A DNA stretch of 64,000 nt from Liolophura sinensis (taxonomy: Eukaryota > Mollusca > Polyplacophora > Chitonida > Chitonidae). Made by a program: the position numbers and the translations under genes. Below, piece by piece: positions 48,064 to 58,027 of the stretch (position 1 is the first letter of the stretch; each line of letters begins with the position of its first letter). Location of the stretch: assembly GCF_032854445.1 (NCBI RefSeq), contig NC_088295.1, forward strand, positions 34,008,510 through 34,072,509, read 5' to 3'. The notes under the pieces are model-generated. The model was not told where the DNA came from. It was given only the letters and a program-made list of their open reading frames with translations, and did not search any database.

Positions 48064-49125
48064 ATGTTTTCCTCGTCCAATATAACTGAATGTGCTTTGG
48101 GCAAGAAAACTGTTTTCCAACATCAGAGAGGCAGAGAACCGATACGGTTTTCCATGGGATGCTTGGTGGTGGTGTTGTTTTCCCTACTACTGACAATTTA
48201 CTCCGTCTGGTGGAGCGCTCTTCCCTGGCGTCATTCTATAAGCACCAGTACCAACATCGTCATTAACAAGCGAGCAATAGCCACGAGTTTTGTCAACACC
48301 GTGATGCCAGTGAGAACGCCTTTAGTGACGCAACCCGAACAGTCCGCAAACTTTACCGACTACGTCTTGAAATTGAGGCAGGACATTATCAAACACCAAG
48401 CTCTGGATCCTTACTTCATTCCCAGAGATCACAAAGTCAACCCTTATAACTACTCATTTCTGATTGACGGTCGGGAAATGTGTCAAGGTGACCCTCCGTT
48501 TCTACTAATTGTCGTAACGTCTGTGTTTGACCACCAGGAAGAACGCTGGGTTATTCGGGAAACTTGGGGAAGTGTGACCAAAACTGGTCAGTGGGCTGAC
48601 GGCACGAAACTACCAGTGATAAAACCTGTGTTTTTATTTGGGATGACTTCTAATACGAATATTTTTGGAAAACTGGAGAATGAAAGCATGGAATATGGAG
48701 ACGTTGTCTTGGCCGATTTCGTGGACAGTTACAAAAACCTAACCATCAAATCCATGTCAGCTCTGTACTGGACCACCCGATACTGTCCTGACGCAAAATA
48801 TTTGCTAAATAACGACGAAGACACCATCGTCCATTTTCCCCGGCTTCTACACGTCTTGAACAGAAGTTTGACAAACTCTGTATTTGGATTTGCGCGTCAA
48901 GGTGCTCGAGTATTTACAGGCGAGTTGTTTAAATGGGGTGTGTCAAAAAAGGAATACCCAGGCGAGGTATACCCGCCATACATCTATGGTCACCATTACA
49001 TCATTCCGAGCAATCTGATTGGGAAGTATTTATCCATGGAGGACGTGTTTATTACTGATATTGTACGTCGAGTGACCGGAGCAACTCTACAAACCACACA
49101 AGACATTCTAATGGTCAAACGATGA
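48064..49125 (+). CDS. GT31 glycosyltransferase-like protein, gene 3, altered C-terminus
   Basis: 353 residues, single exon. The N-terminus is longer than in gene 4; the membrane anchor is at about 32-54. It shares with gene 4 the block 'HQALDPYFIPRDHKVNPY' (111-128), I-R-E-T-W-G (164-169), W-A-D-G-T-x-L-P (177-184), D-E-D (251-253, preceded by N-N rather than K-N), 'EVYPPYIYGHHYIIP' and M-E-D-V-F-I-T (325-331). Odd points: relative to gene 4 it lacks 9 residues between the 'IIPSNLI' segment and the E-D-V-F motif; the Gly after F-I-T is Asp; and the protein stops about 23 residues early without the Cys-containing C-terminal region that the other three keep. The frame is otherwise intact. It may be a decaying gene or a functionally altered paralogue. 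Start: ATG with A at -3; a possible 3' splice site (tttatcattgcaag) lies 6 nt upstream. Confidence 0.85.
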   Translation: MFSSSNITECALGKKTVFQHQRGREPIRFSMGCLVVVLFSLLLTIYSVWWSALPWRHSISTSTNIVINKRAIATSFVNTVMPVRTPLVTQPEQSANFTDYVLKLRQDIIKHQALDPYFIPRDHKVNPYNYSFLIDGREMCQGDPPFLLIVVTSVFDHQEERWVIRETWGSVTKTGQWADGTKLPVIKPVFLFGMTSNTNIFGKLENESMEYGDVVLADFVDSYKNLTIKSMSALYWTTRYCPDAKYLLNNDEDTIVHFPRLLHVLNRSLTNSVFGFARQGARVFTGELFKWGVSKKEYPGEVYPPYIYGHHYIIPSNLIGKYLSMEDVFITDIVRRVTGATLQTTQDILMVKR

Positions 49126-49887
49126 AAAAGGTAACGAAAAAATAAAATAAGCAGCTATTTAAAAACTATGGAGCAAACATTTTCGTTAAAGTTAAAACCG
49201 GACGCCTGACAAATATATCGTTTACAAAGCTTCGTCATTGGGCTACTACGCCCAAAAATGTGACTTACAGTGACGAAATACACATTTAAGACATTTTATG
49301 AAAGTATGTCTATAACGAGTTTCTTGCACATGTATTAAGCCCCTGACATAGTGATAATCTTCTTACTTACATGTGCGGACAGCTAAAACATGAAACATCT
49401 TTCATATGATACTGACGGCAACAATGTTTTCATGTGTATTTTATTCCCATTTCACAGAAATGAAAGAGATAAATGGCATACTCTCTCATCAGAATTAAAG
49501 TGTCTTGATTACACTGGGTTAAGAAGTGCTTCCTGTGTTTGTGGATAAAAAATAATTTTAATTCTTTCTACGATTTAAGATTCATTGACTGCAAGAAATG
49601 CCAGGATAAAAATTGACAATTTTAATATCATGGCCATGACTCATCACGTGCTTGAATCTTGAAACTACGAGCTGTCTGCATTTGACTGAAAAATTGTTAA
49701 GTATGACGTTAAACCTTAAGCATTTATTCATTCAAAACTACGAGGCGGACACCCTAGGCCCTCCAGTCCTTTGTTCACAGTAACTCATCTTTCTCATATC
49801 TTACAGTAATAGTGAAAAACGCATGACATACCCGTTTTAAACCCCAAACGTGTACATCCAAGCCTCCACTAGTCTGGGAAAATCATT
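49126..49887. other. Intergenic downstream of gene 3
   Basis: The stop codon is followed by AATAAA at 49,141-49,146, a plausible polyadenylation signal. A remnant of the missing C-terminal coding region was not visible in any frame of the next 200 bp. Nothing else recognised. Confidence 0.45.
49141..49146 (+). terminator. Candidate polyadenylation signal of gene 3
   Basis: AATAAA 16 nt after the TGA stop. Confidence 0.4.
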
Positions 49888-50090
49888 TTTTGATTGATTT
49901 ATTTATTTTTTTGATTGGTGTTTTACGCCGTTCTCAAGAATGTGTCACTTATACAACGGCGGCCAGTGTTATGGTGGGTGGAAACCGGGCACAACCCGGG
50001 GGAAACCCACGACCATCCGCAGGTTGCTGAAAGACCTTCCCACGTACTGCCGGAGAGGAAGCCAGCATGAGCTGGACTTGAACTCACAGT
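49888..50090 (-). mobile_element. SINE, head-truncated
   Basis: AT tail at the left, then the complement of the SINE 3' end (gattggtgttttacgccgtt), 'ccgggcacaacccgggggaa', 'acccacgaccatccgcaggt' and 'agccagcatgagctggactt'. It ends at the B box (gaactcacag); the first part of the tRNA-like head is missing. Confidence 0.85.
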
Positions 50091-50129
50091 CACGAGGGCC
50101 CTTCATTTTTCTTTTTTTTTTGAGTATGG

Positions 50130-50325
50130 CATTGCACACAAATGGAATAAATAAATAAATATCCTGCGGCGTTTAGTTTAAGGATGGGAGAAATTGGAGT
50201 GCCTGGAGTAAACCACCACTTTTCGTCAGGTTTCTGAATAAAAACTTCCTCCCTTGAAATCACAGCCGAAGCAAGGAGAGCGGGATTTGATGCCATGACG
50301 TCATTGGTCAGAGGCTTGTTGGCAA
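50130..50325 (-). mobile_element. Possible tRNA-derived SINE of another family
   Basis: On the minus strand it begins near 'cctctgaccaatgacgtcat', has a degenerate B-box-like 'ggcatcaaatcccgc', continues through 'cctgacgaaaagtggtggtt' and ends in an AT-rich 'aggatatttatttattcc' tail, abutting the SINE at 49,888. A single copy in this window, so family identity is not proven. Confidence 0.4.
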
Positions 50326-52150
50326 TAGTGAGAGCAAAGTTGGATTGCCTGCTTGATTGTTAACTTGGGGATGTAACGCAATTTCCATCATAACTGTTGG
50401 TTACATTATCAGAGCTCCCAATGCAGAGGTGTGCTACAGCTGTTTGCAATGTATGTGGTGTAGTATATGGGCATGCCTTATATGAAATACACTTTCTCAA
50501 CACAGACGTCCATCAAGTGCTGTGTGTATCATAGATTTTTACTCAAAAACCTGTGAATGTTTACATCTTGATTACGCCATCTGACGGAATGAATGATTAT
50601 GGCTTAGCGTCACGTCCGCAGTAGCCCAGACTATATGTCGCATTTTGACAGCTAACTGAGGTTTTTTACTTGAATTTCTACAAGATCAGTGATATAAGAT
50701 CGTTCAATATACCAACCGCGCAGCTGTTTCTGTCATTTTCCTACAGATGTGGGAACTCACATATAGATTACTATATCAGTAATTTTAACAAGAGTTATTT
50801 AAGCGGAACTCTTCAATCCATAATCATTCATTCATTCATACAGAATTAGTTTTTCACGTCTGTTAAAGATGTTCGACGAATGCAGTCACTGTTGAAAAGG
50901 GCAGCGACACGTGAAAGTGAAGCTGAGAAATATTAAGTCAGCTACAGCTCAGCCTGGTAATAAAACAGGGCCTAGTGCAAAACGATATACTATGCAGCCA
51001 CATGGTCAGTAGAAATTGTTTGAAGTAACATGTCAAGTGTTAAACCACGTGTATTAAACCTTAATGTCAAATAAAACTCTTACTGGACGAGTAAAATAGA
51101 GTAGTCAAAACTTCAGATTTGTTTACTACAACAAGCTTTGTGAAATCTGAATTCCATCTGCTTTAGGTCAGACATAATAACAAACACCCACTCTGAAACA
51201 CATATACACCAAATCTGCAAACGGCCCTCTACTGGGTTTAAACTCTCAAATATAGCAGGTTATCGGGTTAATGGCAGAATACATGAAGAAGCTGGTCACT
51301 TGATTCATGGCAGCAGCTCTTTACAAGCAATGATTTGAAAAGCACTAATACCAGCGTGCAGTATATAAGGGTATACACCACTCAGTTATGGATCTGTTAT
51401 TAATTACTTTTTGTCAGGGTAATTAAGAAAATACAGATAAAAACAATCTTTATTCACCAGTTAAAGTTCACAAATCCATACGATGTTGTCACACATCTAC
51501 ATATAATCGCCAGTAATTCACATCTAATTAATGGGTACGGATACGGATTTCTTGTCCGTTAGTTGGATTAGTTGGACATTGGACATTGGACTAACCTTCA
51601 AAATGACAAAATTTGCGCGAATTATGAGCACCAGTAAAGCATCATTTACACATCTTTTCCTTAGTCTCGCCTTGTGATGTCTTTGAGCTAAAGATGGAAA
51701 ACTGCGTGACTTTCTCTTGTCTTTCACAGTCCCACTCCTCGAGAGGCATTTTTCTCAGGCGATTGGCCTGGTGCTTGTAACCTCTGAACTATGGAAGCCG
51801 GTGAAGGCCATCAGCTTTCCATGACTTACTGTCATCGTGTCGCATTACTGCGTCATCATTTCGCGCTACTGTGTCATATCTTCGTTCTATCGCTCTATCG
51901 TTTCGCGCCATCCCGTCATTGCGTCATTTCATCGTTCGATTGCTCAATCATACCATAGTAAAATGGTGCGATAATGGCCTTAGCCTCCTTCCATACTAAC
52001 CCATACCATGAAAACGTCAGTATATAGGAAAAAATTAGTCTCTAACGTGTAATACTGAGTCAAACAAATCGGTTCAATCAATACCATAAACTGAACTTCA
52101 AGCAATCGCATTATGTTGTAGAACTAACAAGGGACTATCGGATATGCACA
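50326..52150. other. Intergenic
   Basis: No gene found. 51,835-51,955 is a degenerate array of 'cgtcat' and 'tttcgcgcta' words, apparently a decayed tandem repeat. The 67-residue minus frame at 51,524-51,727 is not convincing. Confidence 0.4.
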
Positions 52151-52410
52151 AATCGACACAATAGACTATTCTCAACTTTTACACGGCTAACGTGCCGGCA
52201 TATAATTTCAACTCCGTAGTATTTATTTTGATGCCTCAGTGTAATGAGTCAGTTCACGTAAATATAGTATCCACGGTTAAGATGAATTCCTCGATCTACG
52301 GATGACAGTCCCATTAGTGGTTTATTCCCCAACTGCCTGTGTAACATTTCATGGCGGTTTTGTTGACAGTACCGTCCGTGATGCCCAGCTGTCGATGTAT
52401 GTTTCCTCGG
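52150..52410 (+). repeat. Dispersed repeat R7, copy 1
   Basis: Matches 56,480-56,755 in the same orientation: 'gatgcctcagtgtaatgagt', 'ctacggatgacagtcccatt', 'gtggtttattccccaactgc' and 'gtccgtgatgcccagctgt'. Similarity is high (about 85-90% by eye). The two copies flank GT31 gene 4. Minus-strand open frames are similar in both, but the reading frame is disturbed by indels, so I do not call a gene. Confidence 0.8.
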
Positions 52411-52930
52411 AAATATAGTAGCTTTCACGGAAACTGGGATGAAGTGTACGTAATTGCACAAAAAGACAATAAGCGATACAAGCTCCAAAACAACGTCTCA
52501 AAAAATAGCAATCTCACAAAGTGCTGCATACAGAAAATGGAGTAATAAAAGCTGATATCTTCAAACCCAGCTCTTCACAGTGTATGACACTAAATATAAC
52601 TGCTCTCTACTGGACTTGAGTAAATGACTGCTCAGAAGTGGACTTGAATAAATGACTGTGAGCTAAAACAACTCCGTAGCTCCTATTTATAGATTAGTGT
52701 AAAGAAAATTCTGGAGCTTTGATCGTAAACATGTTTACAACAGCGATACATATTTCCAGAATGTACGCTCTATTTACAATGACACTGAAGTCATAAAAAC
52801 CGATGCTTCGAGAACGCTCGACTCAATCACAGTGCTGGCTATAACATACACAGATGGAAAAATATTTGTCGGACAATGACAAATAAAACAATATAATACA
52901 ATGTTTAAAGACGAGGTTTCGTAATACATG
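52410..52930. other. Intergenic
   Basis: Includes a small direct repeat around 52,610-52,660 (actggacttgagtaaatgac, then gtggacttgaataaatgact). No gene seen. Confidence 0.4.
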
Positions 52931-53006
52931 TGGGAGACCTCCGTGGTCGAGGTGGTTGGCGTGCCAGCGCGGCGCAATGACCCAGGAGCCCCTCACCAAT
53001 GCCAAC
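52931..53006 (+). mobile_element. SINE head fragment
   Basis: 'gacctccgtggtcgaggtgg' followed by 'cgcggcgcaatgacccagga' and 'cctcaccaatgcc': the first part of the tRNA-like head, cut before the B box. A second SINE in the opposite orientation follows 32 bp later. Confidence 0.75.
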
Positions 53007-53037
53007 TGGCATCACTCAGTGTAATGTTAAGTGAGGA

Positions 53038-53245
53038 AATTATTTATTTGATTGGTATTTTACTCCGTACTCAAGAATGTTTCACTTATGCGATGACGAC
53101 CAGCATTTCGTTTGGAACCCACGACCAACCACAGGTACGAGCGTAGAGGAAGCCAGCATGAGCTGGACTTGATTCACAGCGACCGCTTTGAAGAGAGTTT
53201 CCTGGGTACTGAGTTGCCCTACCGTGCTAATCACTAGGCCACAAA
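53038..53245 (-). mobile_element. SINE, diverged, internally deleted
   Basis: Tail at the left (attatttatttgattggtat), then 'tactccgtactcaagaatgt', 'acccacgaccaaccacaggt', 'agccagcatgagctggactt' and a head ending 'gtgctaatcactaggccac'. A stretch of the body around the CCGGGC segment is missing. More diverged than other copies. Confidence 0.75.
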
Positions 53246-53253
53246 CGCTCCCA

Positions 53254-53535
53254 GTGATGTAGAAGACACCAGCTACTCGGTACCATAATGTAATACCATG
53301 TAGAAGACACAGTGACATGGCACCACACGGTCATAGTGTAATATGTTGTAGAAGACACCCGCAGTGAATGACACCAACCACACAGTCACAGTACAATATG
53401 CCATGTGGAAGACACTAGCTACGTGGCACCAGACATAGCATGCATAGTGTAATGGCACAGCACAGTCACAGGGTAATGTCATGTGGACGACACCATCTAT
53501 GTGGCAGACCGTAGTCACAGTGGAATTTCATGTGG
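53254..53535 (+). repeat. Degenerate minisatellite, roughly 50-65-bp unit, about 5 units
   Basis: Repeated words 'tagaagacac', 'gtggcaccagac', 'cacagtcacag' and 'gtaatatg' recur with irregular spacing. The minus-strand Cys/Val/His-rich open frames (53,082-53,518) derive from this array. Confidence 0.7.
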
Positions 53536-53923
53536 ATCTACCGATGGTTCGAGGTTAGCCGTCTGCAAACGGCTCCGTGTGCGCCGTCGCCCGCTTATTG
53601 TCAGCAAGACGCCAGTTTGAGCGGCGCAATATTGTTTGTTATCAGGACTACCTGGAGCAGAGATGTCTCACATATCTGTAGTCATCCCACTGTGTGGTAA
53701 CAATTGTTTACAAGAGGAAGATGCAGGTACTGGTGTGAAAGCCGATGTGAAAGACCACATGACACTTTGTCTTATTCCAATTAACCTACCAAAGCGAGAG
53801 CTACGTCCAAGGAGCACCAACGCTTATTATGCGAAATACATTTTGCCAAAATTCAACCGGAAAATCAAAAATATAAAAAGGATAAAAGAAAAACAGAACT
53901 CATTAGTTTGGCAAACTTTTTAT

Positions 53924-53929
53924 TTTATT
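53924..53929 (-). terminator. Candidate polyadenylation signal of gene 4
   Basis: AATAAA on the minus strand, 18 nt after the stop codon. Confidence 0.4.
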
Positions 53930-53946
53930 GCCATATCTTTGTCAGG

Positions 53947-55005
53947 TTAGGAGAAGTTCTCCCAAGCTTCTCTTATTCTTAAGCTTCCAACTGTATAAGC
54001 TACCTTCGTTATGTTAAAGTCACATTGGCCAAGACAGGAATCTACGCCTTGAAGCCCAGCGTCTATCGTGACCCGAACAACACCAGTAATAAACACGTCC
54101 TCCATTGATAGATAAGGAATGTACTGAGACACGTGGAATAACTTTGGTATCAAATCTTTGGGAATGGCGTAAAAGTTTCCTAGAATGTATGGTGGATATT
54201 TGTCAGGTGGATATTCTTCTTTTGAAACTATCCATTTTTCTATATATCCATCTCTGGTTACACTAAGTACATGACCTTTGTGACCAATAATGGAGTTTGG
54301 AACTTTATCTTTCAATAATTCGACAAGCCGCGGCAGATTGACAATGGTGTCTTCGTCGTTCTTCAGAAGATATTTAGCGTCAGGACAGAATCGGATGGTC
54401 CAGTACAAAGCTGCCATGGATTTGATGGTTAGGTTTCTGTAACTGTCAACAAAATTGGCTAATACAATGTCTCCATACTGCAAGTTTTCTTCCTTTAGTG
54501 TGGAGAACAAGCTTGGGTCGTGTCTTTGTCCAAATAAGAAGATGAGTTTTATCAGTGGTAGCGGTGTCCCGTCAGCCCACATACCCGTTCTCACTACACT
54601 TCCCCAAGTCTCTCGAATAACCATGCGGTTCTCTTGGTGGTCAAACACAGATGGTACGACAACCAGTAGAAAAGGGGATTCCCGTTGACATATATTTCGG
54701 CCATCAATCAGAAATGAGTAGTCATAAGAGTTGACTTTGTGATTTCTGGGAATGAAGTAAGGATCCAGAGCCTGGTGTTGGGTAATGTCGTGACGAAGGC
54801 TGTCTATATACTCTGAGAAATTTACTGGCCGATAATTTACTAACTTTGATTTTTGACCAGACAAAGAATCTTTTGTGCTGAACTTTGTAACAGGTGATAA
54901 ACGCTTGTTATTTATATGAACCACTATTGGCCATAGCAGGCAAGCCAACAGTAAGAATGAACAAAACAGAAACACATTTCCTCGAACGAGACGACAAGTA
55001 GCCAT
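53947..55005 (-). CDS. Beta-1,3-galactosyltransferase-like protein (GT31), gene 4
   Basis: 352 residues, single coding exon, type II membrane protein: membrane anchor at 11-30, short stem, then 'HQALDPYFIPRNHKVNSY' (77-94), I-R-E-T-W-G (130-135), W-A-D-G-T-P-L-P (143-150), the DxD site D-E-D in 'YLLKNDEDTIVNLP' (217-219), 'KYPPYILGNFYAIP' (269-282) and E-D-V-F-I-T-G (302-308), followed by a C-terminal region with two Cys (324, 328). N-glycosylation sites at N62, N191 and N331. All family landmarks are present, so it is probably an active Golgi UDP-sugar transferase. Start: ATG at 55,005 (G at -3 and +4). An AG after a T-rich run lies at 55,037-55,040, suggesting a 5' UTR intron. It is the nearest relative of gene 3 and serves as the reference for that gene's deletions. 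Confidence 0.94.
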   Translation of the reverse strand: MATCRLVRGNVFLFCSFLLLACLLWPIVVHINNKRLSPVTKFSTKDSLSGQKSKLVNYRPVNFSEYIDSLRHDITQHQALDPYFIPRNHKVNSYDYSFLIDGRNICQRESPFLLVVVPSVFDHQENRMVIRETWGSVVRTGMWADGTPLPLIKLIFLFGQRHDPSLFSTLKEENLQYGDIVLANFVDSYRNLTIKSMAALYWTIRFCPDAKYLLKNDEDTIVNLPRLVELLKDKVPNSIIGHKGHVLSVTRDGYIEKWIVSKEEYPPDKYPPYILGNFYAIPKDLIPKLFHVSQYIPYLSMEDVFITGVVRVTIDAGLQGVDSCLGQCDFNITKVAYTVGSLRIREAWENFS

Positions 55006-55036
55006 AGCTTCTCCAGTAGGTTGGTCTTGTGAAACT

Positions 55037-55048
55037 CTGGAAAAAAAT
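55037..55048 (-). promoter_or_regulatory. Probable 3' splice site just upstream of gene 4 start
   Basis: On the minus strand 'aattttttTCCAG' precedes a 31-nt leader and the ATG. This fits a GT31 gene with an intronless coding region but an intron in the 5' UTR, so the promoter may lie farther upstream. Confidence 0.5.
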
Positions 55049-55593
55049 TATTACTAGTTTATCGGAAACAGTGTGAAAATATTTCAAAGTAAATTATAAA
55101 TTATGAATTTTCATCGAGATTAGTAGCCTATTTATGTATATACTAAACTGTAACAGTTACGAAACAGTTTGATGAGTGCACCATTCATTTTCCTTTTTGT
55201 CTACAAAACTGTATTGCAGGGTGACAAAATATGAGGGATTAAATGAACAACCTCCCTTCAATATTAAGTTTATAAGTTCACCAAAGAAACAAGACAGCGC
55301 ATGGTGTTTAATCACTTATTTGATGGTTTAAGTATTGACAAGAAGTAAATATAGAAAAAATAGAGTCAATTTATGCATTGTTTTCCACGCGGTCTACACT
55401 AGCTTAATTAGTTTGATAATATAGTTTTCCTGCCATTAAATTGAAAAAGTGCCTGTTTTTGTTACTAAAAATAGTAGAAGTCAAAAAAGCTTGTATTAAT
55501 GTTATTTCAAACACACAAACTTTTTTTCCGAAATAAAAAATTTGAAAATTTTGTGAAATTTGCAAAATAACATTTTAACATCTTAATGACATC
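55049..55593. other. Upstream region of gene 4, nothing recognised
   Basis: AT-rich, probably a 5' UTR intron if the splice site at 55,037 is real. No regulatory element identified. Confidence 0.35.
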
Positions 55594-55650
55594 AGCCAGA
55601 GAGGGAGCCAGCATTAGCTGCTCTTGAACTCACACCAACCGCACTGCATT
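55594..55650 (-). mobile_element. SINE fragment (B-box region)
   Basis: 'gagagggagccagcattagc' and 'gaactcacaccaaccgcact' match the complement of the SINE between the head and the early body. Both ends are missing. Confidence 0.65.
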
Positions 55651-55657
55651 TTTAATC

Positions 55658-55860
55658 CAATTCTGCTTGAGCTATGGTGCTAAAGGGCGTGTTATGTGAT
55701 ACTATTTAATCTAGTACATGTCCAGTTAGAATAAAACCCTGAGGTAAATTGACCAGAGACCCTATTTTACGGGTGTTATTGTCACGGCTGTGACCAATTT
55801 GCCAGCTAACACATTGTCGTCGCTGCTCAGGTTTTACTCTCTAAACTGTTCGTCTTTAAT
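55658..55860 (+). repeat. Dispersed repeat R1, copy 5
   Basis: 'attctgcttgagctatggtg', 'gttagaataaaaccctgagg', 'gtgaccaatttgccagctaa' and 'cacattgtcgtcgctgctca' parallel 46,455-46,640. It lies 0.65 kb from the 5' end of gene 4, while copy 4 lies 1.4 kb 5' of gene 3. Confidence 0.7.
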
Positions 55861-56480
55861 TATATTGATTTACATGTGAAATCAGTTAGAAACACTAATC
55901 TCCTTTCCGTAATGTCGTAACGCCATAATCATATATACGTACCAGTTTTCTGGAAGATGTAGCTCCACACAGCCTCACCCGTGGGTGTTCAGAAGTTGAG
56001 AAAAAAGCGGTTTTTACATTTCATGGAGACGACCAGTTACGCAGATTGAAAGATCGGTATTGATCGACACATGTTTTAGGCAAAATTGAACAAAAAATTA
56101 ACAATGTTAGACACAGGTGTTAATAATAAAATTAAGGTAGCCCATTAGTGCCATTCAAAATATTTTTTACATTTTCTGGAATTTCAGCTGCTTTCCGGAA
56201 TTGTCCGCAATTTTTTTTTCTTTCTGTCTTTTTTCTTTCTCATAATCTTCATCAACAAAATATCCTTGCAATGGTTTACTCAGCGGCATGAAAATTCCTA
56301 CTGCTGTGAAAAGGTTCAGTTCGACGTGGAAATCTAGGCGTCAACTCCGATGTTCCTATACCACTCGTGAACAACGAAGGATGTTTCAAGTGAAAAAAAA
56401 ACAGCCAAAATGGGAGAATATATATACTTTATTGCATGACACTTGACTTGCCTAGTAGAATAAAACGTTGTTTATGCCAT
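55861..56480. other. Intergenic, nothing recognised
   Basis: AT-rich with short homopolymer runs (56,210-56,220 and 56,393-56,403). No gene. Confidence 0.4.
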
Positions 56481-56755
56481 CCACCATAAGGGTATAACTA
56501 TCGGACTGTCATCGACTTTTACAAGGTTTGACGTGCCGGCATATAGTTTCAACTCCGTCGTATTTATACTGATGCCTCAGTGTAATGAGTCAGTCCACGT
56601 AACTATAGAGTCCACGGTTCAGATGAATTCCTCAATCTACGGATGACAGTCCCATTAGTGGTTTATTCCCCAACTGCCTGTGAATGTGTAGCTTCTCAGG
56701 GAGGGTAGGTTGACAGTAGCGTCCGTGATGCCCAGCTGTTGATGTATGTTTCCTT
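56480..56755 (+). repeat. Dispersed repeat R7, copy 2
   Basis: Same orientation as 52,150-52,410; see the words given there. It carries extra sequence ('gtgtagcttctcagggaggg') where copy 1 has 'acatttcatggcggttt'. Confidence 0.8.
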
Positions 56756-56818
56756 TGGTAGTTTGTGTTGAACTTTATTTTTGAAATTGGTCTTGCGATT
56801 TTTGGCCTTAATACGTCC

Positions 56819-56865
56819 GCTAGGGGCCTTGGTGGCCGAGGGGCCAGTAATGACCCACCGTAGGC
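56819..56865 (+). mobile_element. SINE head fragment
   Basis: 'taggggccttggtggccgag' then 'cagtaatgaccca', matching the beginning of the SINE with an internal deletion. Confidence 0.65.
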
Positions 56866-57097
56866 ACATTCAAAGGCGACCAATCTTTTCAGATGTGCAG
56901 TCCATAATCAATAAGAGAAATGTACAAGAAAATGTTCGGTGAGCACGTTTATAGTATAGGATGTTGATTAAGCGATATTCAAGTGTCATACTGCTGATTT
57001 GACACGAACTGACAGATGTTATCATGGTTTATCTTATATACCTAAGTGCGTGACCCACTATACAAACACAAGCATCTGATATTTTTTTATAATGTAA

Positions 57098-57252
57098 GGT
57101 TGACTTTTCGGATACAGGTATAGCTTCAGATACTGTAATGGTGACTAACGAGTACAGATGTAGAATCAGGTAATGTAAAGTTGACTGTACGGATACAGAT
57201 ATGTCTTCAGATAATGTAATGGTGAGCGTACGAATACATGTAGAGCGTCAGT
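57098..57252 (+). repeat. About 40-bp degenerate tandem repeat, 4 units
   Basis: Units contain 'gttgac', 'cggatacag' and 'cttcagataatgtaatggtg'; lengths are about 39-42 bp. It directly precedes the 34-bp array. Confidence 0.75.
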
Positions 57253-57660
57253 ACCACTTGCCTTTTTGCCGATAGAGCACACTGGTACCCTTGCTTTTCT
57301 GTCGGTAAGGCATACCAGTACTACTTGCCGTTCTGCCGCTACGGCACACTAGTGCCGCATGCCTTTCCGCTAATAAAGCACACTAGCACAACTTGCCTTT
57401 CTGTCACTAGGGCACACTAGTACCACATGCCTTTTTTTCTGCCGATAGAGCACACTAGTACAATTGGATTTCTGCCGCTAGGGCACACCAGTACCACATG
57501 CCTTTCTAGCATTAGAACACATTAGTACCACTTGCTTTTTTGCCGATAGAGCACACTAGTATCACATGCCTTTCTGACCTTGGGGCACACTAGTACCACA
57601 TACCCTTCTGCCGATAGAGTACCCTAGTACCATTTTCCTTTCCGTCGATAGAGCACCACT
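57248..57660 (+). repeat. 34-bp minisatellite, 12 units
   Basis: The unit is close to 'agtaccacatgcctttctgc' plus 'cgatagagcacact'. Twelve units can be counted from 57,248; unit lengths are 33-38 bp, with internal alternation of 'cgatagag' and 'cgctaggg' types. No long open frame on either strand. Confidence 0.92.
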
Positions 57661-57856
57661 AACAGGCAACAAGTTCGCCGGTTTCCTTCAGTCATGAAAA
57701 TGGAAAAATTTATAAACATGGCGTTAGCAACTCTTCTTCTTTAATTCTTCATAACACGAACTCTGGACAGCTTATATAAAAGTTATATAAAAAGCACATT
57801 TATTTATATCTACGTTTATGTACAGTTGTACATTTAGTTTATAACACAAAATTTAT

Positions 57857-57858
<2 letters not shown>

Positions 57859-57936
<78 letters not shown>
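57859..57936 (+). repeat. (AT)39 microsatellite
   Basis: 78 bp of uninterrupted AT dinucleotide. Length is likely variable between individuals. Confidence 0.95.
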
Positions 57937-57938
<2 letters not shown>

Positions 57939-58027
57939 GTTTTATGAAATTGTGTATAGTTCTAAAATTAATCCTTTTTAAGGCAAGACAGGGCATTTGA
58001 TCAATATTTTTGATATTCTGCTCTCAG

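Noticed and set aside
53636..53950. 104-residue plus-strand frame ending at the 3' end of GT31 gene 4
   Set aside because: No recognisable domain, adjacent to a tandem repeat, and its end overlaps the other gene's stop; probably chance.
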